A stretch of 64,000 nt of DNA from an uncultured Bacteroidales bacterium (GTDB lineage Bacteria; Bacteroidota; Bacteroidia; Bacteroidales; UBA932): the NCBI GenBank assembly GCA_944326255.1, contig CALVDG010000006.1, positions 36,924-100,923 of the forward strand, read 5' to 3'. The translations under genes were made by a program, and so were the position numbers. The stretch's first letter is position 1, and each line of letters begins with the position of its first letter. The notes under the pieces are model-generated. The model ran no database searches, was not told the origin of the DNA, and saw only the letters and a list, made by a program, of their open reading frames with translations. Shown in pieces: positions 8,692-17,834 of this stretch.

Positions 8692-9660
8692 TTACTGGTA
8701 GAGCGAGCCGGTGTTGAGTACGGGCTGGGCGGACTCGTCGGCGCAGAGAACCACGAGCAGATTGCTGACCATGGCGGCCTTCTTGGCCTCGTCCAGCTCT
8801 ACGATATCCTTGTCGTCTATCTCCTTGAGGGCCATCTGCACCATGGATACGGCACCCTCGACTATCTTCTCGCGGGCGGAGATGATGGCCTCGGCCTGCT
8901 GGCGGCGCAGCATGACGGCCGCAATCTCGGGTGCGTAGGCGAGGTAGTTGATGCGGGCCTCGAGTACCGATATGCCGGCCATCTCCAGGCGCTCGTTGAG
9001 TTTCTCGACCAGCTCGCTGTTGATGGTATCGCCTCCGCTGCGCAGGGTAATGGTGTCGGCCTGCTCTATGCCGAGGTTGTCGTAGGCGTAGTTGCCGGCC
9101 ACCTGACGCAGGGCCGCATCGCTTTGTACGCGGACGAAGGACTCGAGGGCTGTCATTATGCCTGCCTTGCTGGCGGCGATGTTCTGGGTGTCTATCTCGA
9201 AGATGGCCTTGTAGACGTCCTCCACCTTCCATACGAGGATGAGGCCGACGAGGATGGGGTTGCCGTTGCGGTCATTGACCTTGATGGGGTCCACGTTGAT
9301 GTTGCGGGCGCGGAGCGAGACTTTCTTCTTGGAGTAGAAGGGATTGACCCAGAAGAAGCCGGTGCGGGAGAATGTCCCCCGGTACTTGCCGAAGAAGACC
9401 ATTGCCCTGGCCTGGTTCGGCTCCAGGATCATGAGACCTATAAGGAGTACGGGAGAAATGATGAAGAGGAGAATGGCGGCTGTGCAGAGAATGCTGTAGA
9501 CAGCACTGCCGATGGCGGTTTCATAGGTCTCTGCGATGTAGACGAAAGCGATGCCGGCGGCAATCAGGAGGATGCTGATAAAGATCATCAGAAATCCGTT
9601 GCATGCATGTCCCTGGAAGGGAGTGTCCTTTGTAATCTTGGAGTCGGAATGAGTTTTCAT
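8692..9660 (-). CDS. SPFH (stomatin/prohibitin/flotillin) domain membrane protein
   Basis: 322 residues. Two hydrophobic segments (about 24-45 and 52-80) anchor the N-terminus; the SPFH/Band 7 domain follows (EPNQARAMVFFGKYRGTF, then NVDPIKVNDRNGNPILVGLILVWKVEDVYKAIF), and the C-terminal part is a charged helix (RRQQAEAIISAREKIVEGA) typical of oligomerising coiled coils. SPFH proteins form large membrane-associated cages or scaffolds tied to membrane microdomains and protease control. First gene of a probable operon with the Arc-like and HicB-like genes. Precise role unknown. Confidence 0.92.
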   Translation of the reverse strand: MKTHSDSKITKDTPFQGHACNGFLMIFISILLIAAGIAFVYIAETYETAIGSAVYSILCTAAILLFIISPVLLIGLMILEPNQARAMVFFGKYRGTFSRTGFFWVNPFYSKKKVSLRARNINVDPIKVNDRNGNPILVGLILVWKVEDVYKAIFEIDTQNIAASKAGIMTALESFVRVQSDAALRQVAGNYAYDNLGIEQADTITLRSGGDTINSELVEKLNERLEMAGISVLEARINYLAYAPEIAAVMLRRQQAEAIISAREKIVEGAVSMVQMALKEIDDKDIVELDEAKKAAMVSNLLVVLCADESAQPVLNTGSLYQ

Positions 9661-9687
9661 GGTTTATATGATATTAAAATGATATCA

Positions 9688-9718
9688 CAAAGATATGATA
9701 AATTCCCGATAAAGCAAA
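9688..9718 (-). promoter_or_regulatory. Bacteroidota-type promoter of the SPFH operon
   Basis: On the minus strand a TTTG box (9715-9718) is followed after 19 nt by TATCTTTG (9688-9695), an exact match to TAnnTTTG. It lies just upstream of the SPFH start at 9660. Confidence 0.75.
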
Positions 9719-9732
9719 AAATAAAAATAATT

Positions 9733-10236
9733 ATCCGCAAAGATTCCCCCAATCCCAGATTGCCGCTCCGTGGCGGACTTCATCTGTCTAAGACAAACCC
9801 GGGCCGGATTGCTGTTTTGAGGCACTGATACCTGTCGCTGCCCTCCGCAGCATCCCGAACAGCGAGAGGATTACCCATGAAGCACCGTATGAATCATTAA
9901 GACTCTGATTCCCAGGTGTATTCCTCTGACATAGGTGCCCTATGGTCTGTTTTTTCAGACCATACCGCAACCGTCATATTCAATAGTAGCTGATTGACAG
10001 CCTGTTATGATTGATGCCGGTGCCTTATGGGTTGAGGACTGCTGGATGCTCGCGGTCAATGGTCAGGCCGCAATCCCGCCGGTGCAATATACTGCTCCCG
10101 GTATCCAGCAGCCAAGAACGACCGCCCGGCCCATCTCTCAGCCCCATTCTTCCGATCCAATTCTTCCGGTCCATTTCTCCCGGCATTCTCACGTTGCTTT
10201 TAGTTGTATCGCAACCGTCTGATTGCCTGGGCATTG
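9733..10236. repeat. Dispersed non-coding repeat, copy A (about 500 bp)
   Basis: This stretch recurs in inverted orientation at 34400-34884 with perhaps four-fifths identity by eye plus several indels. Shared landmarks in order: TATCCGCAAAG at the left end, GTCTAAGACAA(A/G)CCCGGGCC, GACTCTGATTCCCAG, the TATGGTCTG-TTTTTT-CAGACCATA hairpin (9941-9964), ATGATTGATGCCGGTGCC, GCCCGGCCCATCTCTCAGCC, CACGTTGCTTTT(T)AGTTGTATCG and GGGCATTG at the right end. Reading frames across the two copies are broken by indels, so it does not look coding. No transposase or clear terminal inverted repeat is seen. The rest of the 860-bp gap holds only the promoters on either side. Confidence 0.85.
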
Positions 10237-10459
10237 AAGCAATGTCGGATGTCCAGTCGGCTGCGGGGACCTGTCTTCGGACTATCTTTGGTATATGCTT
10301 AATAAACATCGAGTTGCTTCTATGGTGCACAGGACAGGTGTCGCAGGTGTGGTCCTGGATTTGAATGGAAAGTATGGATAAAGGTGCTGATGGATAGGAA
10401 AAATCCGACATAAAAAAGATTGTAACGAAAATTTAAAATAGTGTATTTATAAAAAGTTA

Positions 10460-10467
10460 TATCTTTG
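10460..10467 (+). promoter_or_regulatory. Promoter -7 box of the nuclease/TonB operon
   Basis: TATCTTTG, an exact TAnnTTTG match about 50 nt before the start of the BACON/DUF5689 lipoprotein gene. A TTTG -33 box is not obvious. Confidence 0.6.
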
Positions 10468-10518
10468 CGCCAAAAAGGTAAAAGAACGTAAGGTTAATCT
10501 TTTATAAATTTTTCAGGT

Positions 10519-12741
10519 ATGTTAAAGATTTTAATGAAACTAGCAGGTGCGGTCATGATTCTGGCTGCAATCGCGTCCTGCAAGGAAGAAAAAGAGGATT
10601 TTGGTGTTCCGAGTATCGGAGTGAGCACCAACTCTGTAAGTTTCTCAGAGGCAGAGGGACGGCAGACTGTCAAAATCCTTTCCAGCCGCGACTGGACAGT
10701 TGAAATTGATTATGCAGTGGAGGTGGAAGAAGACTGGCTTGTAGTCACTCCGGCTTCCGGTAGCGCATCTCATGATTCTGTGGAGGTGGTGCTTTCTGTG
10801 CTAGCCAATTCTGCTGAGGACAGATCTGCAAGTGTAACATTCAATGCCGGAGCGTTAAGCGCGACAGTTTCTGTATTCCAGAAAGGTGAGGTCGCCAAGG
10901 AATATGACGCGATAGAGGATGTTAGAGCACTTTATCAGGGTGAGAATGTCACTATCTCTGAGGACTGGACTATCTGCGGTACGGTAATCAGCAACTATCG
11001 TCACTCTGAAAGCGGTGGACTCAACAACGCAGCATCACAGAAATCTGTGGTTATTCAGGACGAGACCGCCGGTATTGTTCTGTTCCTTGCTGAGAACAAT
11101 AAGGAACTGGCGTTGGGAGATCGCATAGAGGTCAAAGTCAACGGTTTAGTACTTCAGCGTTTCGACAATGGCTCTCTTCAGATAAATGCCGTGCCGATGG
11201 ATAGAATCACTAAGATTACAACTGGTTCTCAGGTTGAGCCCAAGACCATATCGGCATCAGAACTGGTAACAGGTGAGTATGAATCTCAATATGTGGCAGT
11301 GACAGATGTGCAGGTTGTGGATTCAGACCTCGGTAAGACATTCGTAACTCAGGATGGCGAAGGTAAAGACAGGCACACTTCTATCAATTTCATTTCAAGA
11401 ACAGGAGTTAGATTTTTGCTGTTTTCATCCGCATATTCCACTTTCGGTGACGAGCTCGTGCCGGAGGGCAGCGGAACACTAAAAGGTATAGCAGCTGTTC
11501 ATGGTGGTGACTATCAGATAAGCATTACCTCAACAGATGATTATGCTGAATTAACTGGAGAGCGTTTCGATAATTCAGGATTTGAACGTCCTCAGCCTAC
11601 TAAAGCTACTATTGCAGAGGTGCTTGCAGCTTCTGTGAGCGGTTCAGTGTGGTATGAGATTACTGGAACCATCTCCAATATCGAGGCTTCGGATTATGGT
11701 AACTTCACTATTACGGATGAGACTGGTTCCATCTATGTGTACGGTCTTACAAGTGAATGGCGGGCTGATGGTAAGAATGATCAGTCTTTCCCTGAACTTG
11801 GTCTGAAGGCTGGTGATATACTTACGCTTGCCGGAACCAGAGATGAGTACAAGGATGAGCCTCAGATAGGAGGTCCTGCTTATTATATCTCACATAAAGA
11901 TGGCGGCGGTGAGGATCCGGATCCTGATGAGCCTGGAGACTTGAAGGTGGCAACTATCGCAGAGTTCCTTGCAGCTCAGCCGGGTGACGGAGTGTGGTAT
12001 CAGCTCACAGGAGAAGTGTACGACATCTATAATACCAGCTTCGGCAATTTCTGGATAAGGGATGATGCCGGTAATCAGGTTAGAGTGTATGGTCTTACCA
12101 GTACAAAGCAGGAAAGTAATGACCATTCGTTTGAGTCCATCGGACTGAGTGAGGGTGATATTGTTACCATTGCAACACTTCGTGCCGAACATAACGGAGA
12201 GGCTCAGGCCGGCGGAACTCCTCCTGCATACTACATCTCTCATGAAGAGGGTGAGGAGCCTGAGGTTCCTACGGGAGACCCTACAGCCCTTATTATCTCT
12301 GAATATGTCGAGGGCAGCAGAAATAATAAGTATTTAGAGATTGCTAATATCTCAGACAGCGAGATAGACCTTGCTGCTTATACTCTGAGAAAGTATGTGA
12401 ACGGTGCCGAGGACAACTTTGATGATATGACACTTAGTGGGACACTCGCTTCAAAGGCTGTAAAGGTATTCCGAATAAATACATCAGAACTTACATTGCC
12501 GGAAGGTGTTACAGCTGAGGTTACTAACAGTCAGGTTCTTAACTTTAACGGAGATGATCCTGTCGCATTGATATGCAACGGAGAAGTAGTGGATCTGTTA
12601 GGAGTGTTTGGGGATGTGGATTTCGGAAAGGATGTTACACTCAGACGTAAATCGTCTGTGACAGCACCGTCGGCAACGTATAATGTTGATGAATGGGATA
12701 CGCTGGAGCAGGATGATGTATCGGGTCTCGGTACTCTTTAA
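10519..12741 (+). CDS. Secreted lipoprotein with BACON, DUF5689, OB-like repeats and a lamin-tail domain
   Basis: 740 residues, lipoprotein signal ending IASC (Cys21). Domains in order: BACON-type beta sandwich (about 35-125); a DUF5689-like region (about 130-350); two homologous OB-fold-like repeats sharing ATIAE(V/F)LAA, VWY-x-(I/L)TG and VYGLTS, each ending AYYISH (about 362-460 and 475-580); a C-terminal lamin-tail domain (ALIISEYVEGSRNNKYLEIAN) that in bacteria is common on secreted nucleases. No catalytic residues recognised, so it is probably a surface binding protein for nucleic acid or another polymer. Its DNA is visibly more AT-rich than the genes downstream, perhaps reflecting recent acquisition. 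Next gene after 13 nt. Confidence 0.85.
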   Translation: MLKILMKLAGAVMILAAIASCKEEKEDFGVPSIGVSTNSVSFSEAEGRQTVKILSSRDWTVEIDYAVEVEEDWLVVTPASGSASHDSVEVVLSVLANSAEDRSASVTFNAGALSATVSVFQKGEVAKEYDAIEDVRALYQGENVTISEDWTICGTVISNYRHSESGGLNNAASQKSVVIQDETAGIVLFLAENNKELALGDRIEVKVNGLVLQRFDNGSLQINAVPMDRITKITTGSQVEPKTISASELVTGEYESQYVAVTDVQVVDSDLGKTFVTQDGEGKDRHTSINFISRTGVRFLLFSSAYSTFGDELVPEGSGTLKGIAAVHGGDYQISITSTDDYAELTGERFDNSGFERPQPTKATIAEVLAASVSGSVWYEITGTISNIEASDYGNFTITDETGSIYVYGLTSEWRADGKNDQSFPELGLKAGDILTLAGTRDEYKDEPQIGGPAYYISHKDGGGEDPDPDEPGDLKVATIAEFLAAQPGDGVWYQLTGEVYDIYNTSFGNFWIRDDAGNQVRVYGLTSTKQESNDHSFESIGLSEGDIVTIATLRAEHNGEAQAGGTPPAYYISHEEGEEPEVPTGDPTALIISEYVEGSRNNKYLEIANISDSEIDLAAYTLRKYVNGAEDNFDDMTLSGTLASKAVKVFRINTSELTLPEGVTAEVTNSQVLNFNGDDPVALICNGEVVDLLGVFGDVDFGKDVTLRRKSSVTAPSATYNVDEWDTLEQDDVSGLGTL

Positions 12742-12754
12742 TCAGACCTGTTAG

Positions 12755-13957
12755 ATGTTTCATAAGCATAAAGTTTTGAGGATTGTGATACTGCTGGCAG
12801 TGATGCTGCCGGCAGTATTATTGTCTTCATGTACCGAGGATGAGGGGCGTGAGGTCATGGGGGAGAAGGCGGTGAGGCTGTCCCGCGATACTGTCGCGTA
12901 TGACCATACGGGTCAGTTTGTGACGATAGAGTCCTCGGTGGACTGGAGCATATCGCTCAGTTATGACGGAACGCAGGACGGCTGGGCCAAGGTGTCGCCA
13001 GAGTCCGGAAGCGGCAGTGTCAATAATGTGATGCTGACTTATTCTGCCAACGGGAGCGGTGAGTCGAGGGAAGTGGCCCTGAATGTGAGTTTCTCGAACG
13101 GCGAATTGGTGACAGTGACTCTTGTACAGACTGGAGATCCGAACGCTTCCGGCGGAGATGAGCCGGACCCGGATCCCGATGACCCGTGGCCTGGTCTGGA
13201 GTCCGATCCGTATCAGTCAGGCTGGATGGAGCTTCCTGCAGTGGAAGATGAGGAGGGCAGGGCATTCATATACCATACAGCGGAGGTGGACGGACAGCAG
13301 AAACGCAATTACTCCATGCTGTATGATGCGGCCGGGAGGATTGCCTTATGGGTGGCATACCCGCTGTGCAGCGACTATATAGGCAGCGGGCGAACGGACG
13401 CATGGGGATATGACCCCAAGATACCGGACGAGTATGAGCCGCTGCTCAATCACGGCTGGCCCGAGAGAGGCTTCGACCGGGGGCATCAGATACCCTCCGG
13501 CTCCCGCAACGCCAACACGGCCATGAACTGTCAGACTTTCTACTATACCAACATGACGGCTCAGGTATCCCGTTTCAACCAGGGGTTGTGGGCCAATCTG
13601 GAGAACAGGGTCAGGGGTTTTGTCAGTGTCTGTGACACGCTCTATGTGGTGACAGGTCCGATATTCGATTCGGGAGAGCCTGAGCGCTGGACAGAGGACA
13701 ATGCCGGCAATCCGGTGGCAGTCCCCGACGGTTATTTCAAGGCCGTATTGAGTTACAGCGTCTCCAGTTCTGCATATTACTCCGTGGCATTTGTCTATGA
13801 CAACGAGGAGTACAGCCGCAGCAACCCGACGGCTTCGGACATGTGCTCCGTCTCCGAGGTTGAGGCAATTACAGGATTTACATTTTTCAACAATCTGCCC
13901 CAAAGCGTGGCCCGGTCTGTGAAAAGCCAGTGCGAGCCGGAGCGGTGGGGACTCTAA
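12755..13957 (+). CDS. Secreted DNA/RNA non-specific endonuclease lipoprotein (BACON-NUC)
   Basis: 400 residues; lipoprotein signal (VLLSSC, Cys26), one BACON-like domain (about 40-125), a Pro/Asp-rich linker, then a beta-beta-alpha-metal NUC domain. The active-site motif is DRGHQIPSGSRN, with the general-base His and the downstream metal-ligand Asn in QGLWANLENRV; VTGPIFDSG is also typical. It would cut DNA and RNA at the cell surface or in the periplasm. It lies between a lamin-tail lipoprotein and an EEP-family nuclease, supporting a role in degrading external nucleic acid. Confidence 0.93.
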   Translation: MFHKHKVLRIVILLAVMLPAVLLSSCTEDEGREVMGEKAVRLSRDTVAYDHTGQFVTIESSVDWSISLSYDGTQDGWAKVSPESGSGSVNNVMLTYSANGSGESREVALNVSFSNGELVTVTLVQTGDPNASGGDEPDPDPDDPWPGLESDPYQSGWMELPAVEDEEGRAFIYHTAEVDGQQKRNYSMLYDAAGRIALWVAYPLCSDYIGSGRTDAWGYDPKIPDEYEPLLNHGWPERGFDRGHQIPSGSRNANTAMNCQTFYYTNMTAQVSRFNQGLWANLENRVRGFVSVCDTLYVVTGPIFDSGEPERWTEDNAGNPVAVPDGYFKAVLSYSVSSSAYYSVAFVYDNEEYSRSNPTASDMCSVSEVEAITGFTFFNNLPQSVARSVKSQCEPERWGL

Positions 13958-13974
13958 CTTGATAGACCAACAAG

Positions 13975-15009
13975 ATGAGGAAATTGATTCTGACCGCAGT
14001 GTTGCTTTTGGCTGTCTTCACCCTCAGGGCTGAGGACAAAAGCTATATAGTGACATTCTACAATGTCGAGAACTTCTTCGACATCTACGACGACCCTTCT
14101 ACCAGGGACGAGGAGTTCACTCCAGACGGCCCCAAGGAGTGGACTCAGGCCAAGTATGACAAGAAACTGGCCAATATATCGCAGGTCCTGTACGGGATAG
14201 CTGCGGCCAATAAGAACTATCCGGCGGTTATCGGACTGTCGGAGGTGGAGAACCGCAGGGTGCTTGAGGACCTGGTGTCTTCGGAGAAGCTGCGCCCGGC
14301 GCGTTACCAGATTGTACAATATGACTCGCCGGAACCCAGGGGCATTGATGTGGCGCTGCTTTTCCGCCCCGATGTGTTCACTCTTGAGTGGAGCGATGTC
14401 TTTCAGCCGGTGATACCGGAGATTCCGGATTTCAAGACCCGTGACATACTTGCCGTGTGCGGCACGATAGAGGGTGAGAGGTTCTGTTTCTTCGTCAATC
14501 ACTGGTCATCGCGCAGGGGCGGCTCGGCTGCCTCGGAGTTTTTGAGGGTGGGCTGTGCAGAGACTGTCCGCCGCTATGCAGACTCGCTTCAGACCGTGTA
14601 CCCGGATATCAAGATAGTGATAATGGGCGATATGAACGACGACCCGTACAACAAGAGCCTTTCCGAGACGCTCGGCGCAAAGGAGAAAATCTCCGAGGTG
14701 GAGCCGGGGGGGTATTTCAATCCCATGTGGGCCATGCACAAGGCCGGCTACGGCACTCTCGGCTATCAGGACGCCTGGAATCTCTTTGACAATATAGTTG
14801 TCAATTATAATCTGCTGGAGGAGGGCAGCGGCTCTCTTCACATCCGGCCATCGGAGCGGAACGGCCTGTACGGCAGGGTGTTCAAGCGCAGCTACATGAT
14901 TCAGCAGAAAGGACGTTACAAGAACTATCCCCTGCGCTCGTTCAGCGGTAATTCTTTCCTCGGAGGATACAGCGACCATCTTCCGGTATATATAGTAATA
15001 GGTAAATAG
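13975..15009 (+). CDS. Secreted endonuclease/exonuclease/phosphatase (EEP) family enzyme
   Basis: 344 residues with a Sec signal (LTAVLLLAVFTLRA). EEP motifs in order: FYNVENFFD, LSEVENR (metal-binding Glu), NHWSSRRGG (His), GDMNDDP (Asp/Asn) and the C-terminal SDHLPVY (Asp-His). The family includes DNase I-like nucleases and phosphodiesterases; given the neighbouring NUC nuclease and TonB receptor, a nucleic-acid-processing role in the periplasm is the best guess. 17 nt after the nuclease gene and 17 nt before the receptor, so same operon. Confidence 0.92.
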   Translation: MRKLILTAVLLLAVFTLRAEDKSYIVTFYNVENFFDIYDDPSTRDEEFTPDGPKEWTQAKYDKKLANISQVLYGIAAANKNYPAVIGLSEVENRRVLEDLVSSEKLRPARYQIVQYDSPEPRGIDVALLFRPDVFTLEWSDVFQPVIPEIPDFKTRDILAVCGTIEGERFCFFVNHWSSRRGGSAASEFLRVGCAETVRRYADSLQTVYPDIKIVIMGDMNDDPYNKSLSETLGAKEKISEVEPGGYFNPMWAMHKAGYGTLGYQDAWNLFDNIVVNYNLLEEGSGSLHIRPSERNGLYGRVFKRSYMIQQKGRYKNYPLRSFSGNSFLGGYSDHLPVYIVIGK

Positions 15010-15026
15010 AAGAATACAGACAATTT

Positions 15027-17822
15027 ATGAAAATCAAGACAGCTATTGTTGCGTTTATGCTGATGCTGGCGGCCCTTCCTGCTCTGGCGCAGACCGGAGG
15101 CGTGAGGGGTACGGTCATGGACAGGGACTTGTCCCGGCCCGTGAAAGACGCCAAGGTGACCTTGTTCTACACGGACAAGGAGATGTTCGTGTATACCGGA
15201 GCCGACGGAGTGTTTGAGTTTGACGGCATAGAGGACGGAGTGTACAATATGGAGATATCCGCCGCCGGATATTTGAAGACCCAGCTCAGTGTGCGGGTAA
15301 GCGGAGGAGAGGTATATGACCTCATGAACGTGTCCATCACGCCGGACGTGCCTATGACGGACTTCATGAGCGATGACATGTTCGCGGACTTTGAGGTGGA
15401 GGACGAGTCCGGCTCGGGATACGAGGACGTGCCTTCGGTGCTTTCGGCCTCAAGGGATGTGTTTGACAACATCGCCTCATTCAGCTTCAGCCAGATGCGC
15501 TTTCTCAACCGAGGCTATGAGAGCGGTATGTCCGATATCTATATCAACGGCATAAAGTTCAACGACGCTCTTAGCGGCTATACTCCGTATTCTCTGTTCA
15601 GCGGTCTGAATGAGGCTACCAGAGAGAAGGAGGCTGTAGGAGGAATGGCACTTTCCGATTATGGCGTGAGCGGTATCAACGGACTTACCAATGTCAACGC
15701 GTATGCTTCGTCGGTGGCGAAGGGTTACCGCTTCAGTGTGCTGACCAACAGCTCCACCTACCGTCTGCGCCTGATGGCCACGTACTCCACCGGCCTGATG
15801 GACAACGGCTGGGCGTTTGCGGCCTCGGTGTCTACGCGTCTGGGCGGCAACGACTATATCACAGGCGTGTACTACAATGCCTTTGCATATTTCCTGGCGG
15901 CTGAGAAGAGGCTGAACGACCAGCACCGCTTCTCGCTGACTCTTTTCGGCTCGCCCGTACAGCGCGGAGCGCAGAACGCCTCTACCCAGGAGGTGTACGA
16001 CCTGATGGGCAGCAACTACTACAACTCCAACTGGGGCTACCAGAACGGCAAGGTGCGCAACGCCCGTGTGAGGAACAACCACGAGCCCGTGCTCCTGTTC
16101 AACTACGAGTACACCCCGTTCGATGACCTGAAGGTGACTGCCGGTGTATCCTGGCGTTTCGGACGTAACGGCTACTCGGCTCTCGACTGGTACGATGCTC
16201 CCGACCCTCGTCCGGACTACTACCGCTATCTGCCGAGCTATTTTGACGATGACCCCAACAAATACGCATGGGCCGTGGACGGCTGGAGATACAACAGCAA
16301 CGTGCAGCACATCAACTGGGACAGGCTATATGATGTGAACCGCAACAGTACATTTGACGAGGGTATAGATTATAACCCCGCCATAGACGTGACCAATGCC
16401 TCACGCTCCAAGTACATCCTGGAGGAGAGACGCACGGACCAGAACGACATCAACGTCACCGGTCAGGTGACCAAGAGTTTCGGCTCCATACTGAAAGGCT
16501 CGCTCGGATACAACTTCCGCTGGAACCGTACCGAGTACTACAAGATAGTCAAGGACCTGCTCGGCGGTGACTACTGGCTCAACATCGACCAGTTCGCCGA
16601 GAGGGACTTCGGCTCGGATCAGGATGCTTACCAGAATGACCTGGACAATCCCAACCGTCTGGTAAAGGAGGGAGACAAGTACGGTTATGACTATTATGCC
16701 CATATCCGCAACCACAGGCTGTGGACGGCCTGGGACCTGAATGTGGGCGGCTTCGAGGCCACTCTCGGCGCGGAGCTGGGATACAATACTTTCTGGAGAG
16801 AGGGTCTGGTACGCAAGGGCCTTTTCCCCGACAACTCTCTCGGCAATTCCGAAAAGTTGAATTTCCTGACATACAAGGCTAAACTGGGCCTTTACTACAA
16901 GTTCTCACCTCAGAACATGATATACGCCAATGTAGGCTACATGACGCAGGCTCCCTATTTTGAGGAGGCGTTCCTGTCGCCGAGAACGCGTAACAGTGTG
17001 GTGGACGGCCTTACGACCGAGAAGATATTCAGCGCGGATATCAACTATATGCTGAAAACCTCGTGGATATCCCTCCGCGTATCGGCGTTCTACACCACCA
17101 TCAACGACCAGACTGACCTTATCAGTTTCTACGACGATATCCAGAGAGCTTTCACCAACTTCTCCATGACCGGTATTGACCAGCGCAATTACGGTATCGA
17201 GGCCGGAATCAAGGTGCCTATCTGGGGCGGTCTGGCATTCGAGGGCGCTGTAAGCTGGGGCAACTACGAGTACACCTCCAACCCCAATTTTACCCAGACT
17301 GTAGACAACAGCGCGAGGACAGTGCTGGAGAACCAGACTGTGTACTGGGAGGGCTTCAAGGTGGCGCGTACCCCTCATCTGGCCTCATCCATCGGCCTTA
17401 CATGGGCCGGCCCGGGCTATCTGTTCGCCGGTATCGAGCTTAACTATTTCGACGGCATGTACATCTCCATGAACCCCCTGCGCCGTACCGACTATGCGTT
17501 GGAAGGAATGGATGCATCCACCGAGGAGGGTATGGCCCTGATTAACGCCATGAGGGAGCAGGAACAGTTCCCCCACGCCTTCGTGCTCAATGCCAACATC
17601 GGCAAGTCATGGTACATCGGAGGCAAGTATCTGCTTGGAGTCAGCGCCAATATCAATAATATACTCAACAACCGCAATATCAAGACCGGCGGTTACGAGC
17701 AGATGCGTCTTTCCCGCGTAGAGGACGCTCAAGGTGAGTTCATGTACTATCAGCCGTTTGATACGAGGTATTTCTACCTGCACGGCATCAACTATATGAT
17801 CAATGTATATTTCAGATTCTAA
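15027..17822 (+). CDS. TonB-dependent receptor
   Basis: 931 residues; signal peptide ending ALPALAQ, an N-terminal carboxypeptidase-regulatory-like domain (GGVRGTVMDRDLSRPVKDAKVTL) as in SusC-type proteins, a plug region (about 150-230) and a long 22-strand-type barrel ending in an aromatic residue (MINVYFRF). No SusD partner follows, so this is not a canonical glycan pair; the next gene is a DUF5689 lipoprotein. With two secreted nucleases upstream, the likely cargo is oligonucleotides or nucleosides. Cargo is an inference from context. Confidence 0.9.
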   Translation: MKIKTAIVAFMLMLAALPALAQTGGVRGTVMDRDLSRPVKDAKVTLFYTDKEMFVYTGADGVFEFDGIEDGVYNMEISAAGYLKTQLSVRVSGGEVYDLMNVSITPDVPMTDFMSDDMFADFEVEDESGSGYEDVPSVLSASRDVFDNIASFSFSQMRFLNRGYESGMSDIYINGIKFNDALSGYTPYSLFSGLNEATREKEAVGGMALSDYGVSGINGLTNVNAYASSVAKGYRFSVLTNSSTYRLRLMATYSTGLMDNGWAFAASVSTRLGGNDYITGVYYNAFAYFLAAEKRLNDQHRFSLTLFGSPVQRGAQNASTQEVYDLMGSNYYNSNWGYQNGKVRNARVRNNHEPVLLFNYEYTPFDDLKVTAGVSWRFGRNGYSALDWYDAPDPRPDYYRYLPSYFDDDPNKYAWAVDGWRYNSNVQHINWDRLYDVNRNSTFDEGIDYNPAIDVTNASRSKYILEERRTDQNDINVTGQVTKSFGSILKGSLGYNFRWNRTEYYKIVKDLLGGDYWLNIDQFAERDFGSDQDAYQNDLDNPNRLVKEGDKYGYDYYAHIRNHRLWTAWDLNVGGFEATLGAELGYNTFWREGLVRKGLFPDNSLGNSEKLNFLTYKAKLGLYYKFSPQNMIYANVGYMTQAPYFEEAFLSPRTRNSVVDGLTTEKIFSADINYMLKTSWISLRVSAFYTTINDQTDLISFYDDIQRAFTNFSMTGIDQRNYGIEAGIKVPIWGGLAFEGAVSWGNYEYTSNPNFTQTVDNSARTVLENQTVYWEGFKVARTPHLASSIGLTWAGPGYLFAGIELNYFDGMYISMNPLRRTDYALEGMDASTEEGMALINAMREQEQFPHAFVLNANIGKSWYIGGKYLLGVSANINNILNNRNIKTGGYEQMRLSRVEDAQGEFMYYQPFDTRYFYLHGINYMINVYFRF

Positions 17823-17834
17823 AACGACAAATCG

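Noticed and set aside
8441..8701. 86-codon plus-strand frame
   Set aside because: Antisense to the Arc-like gene, which has a clean ribbon-helix-helix pattern and operon spacing.
10007..10364. Two overlapping plus-strand frames in repeat copy A (71 and 117 codons)
   Set aside because: The matching region of copy B is shifted by indels and has many non-conservative changes, so there is no sign of coding constraint.
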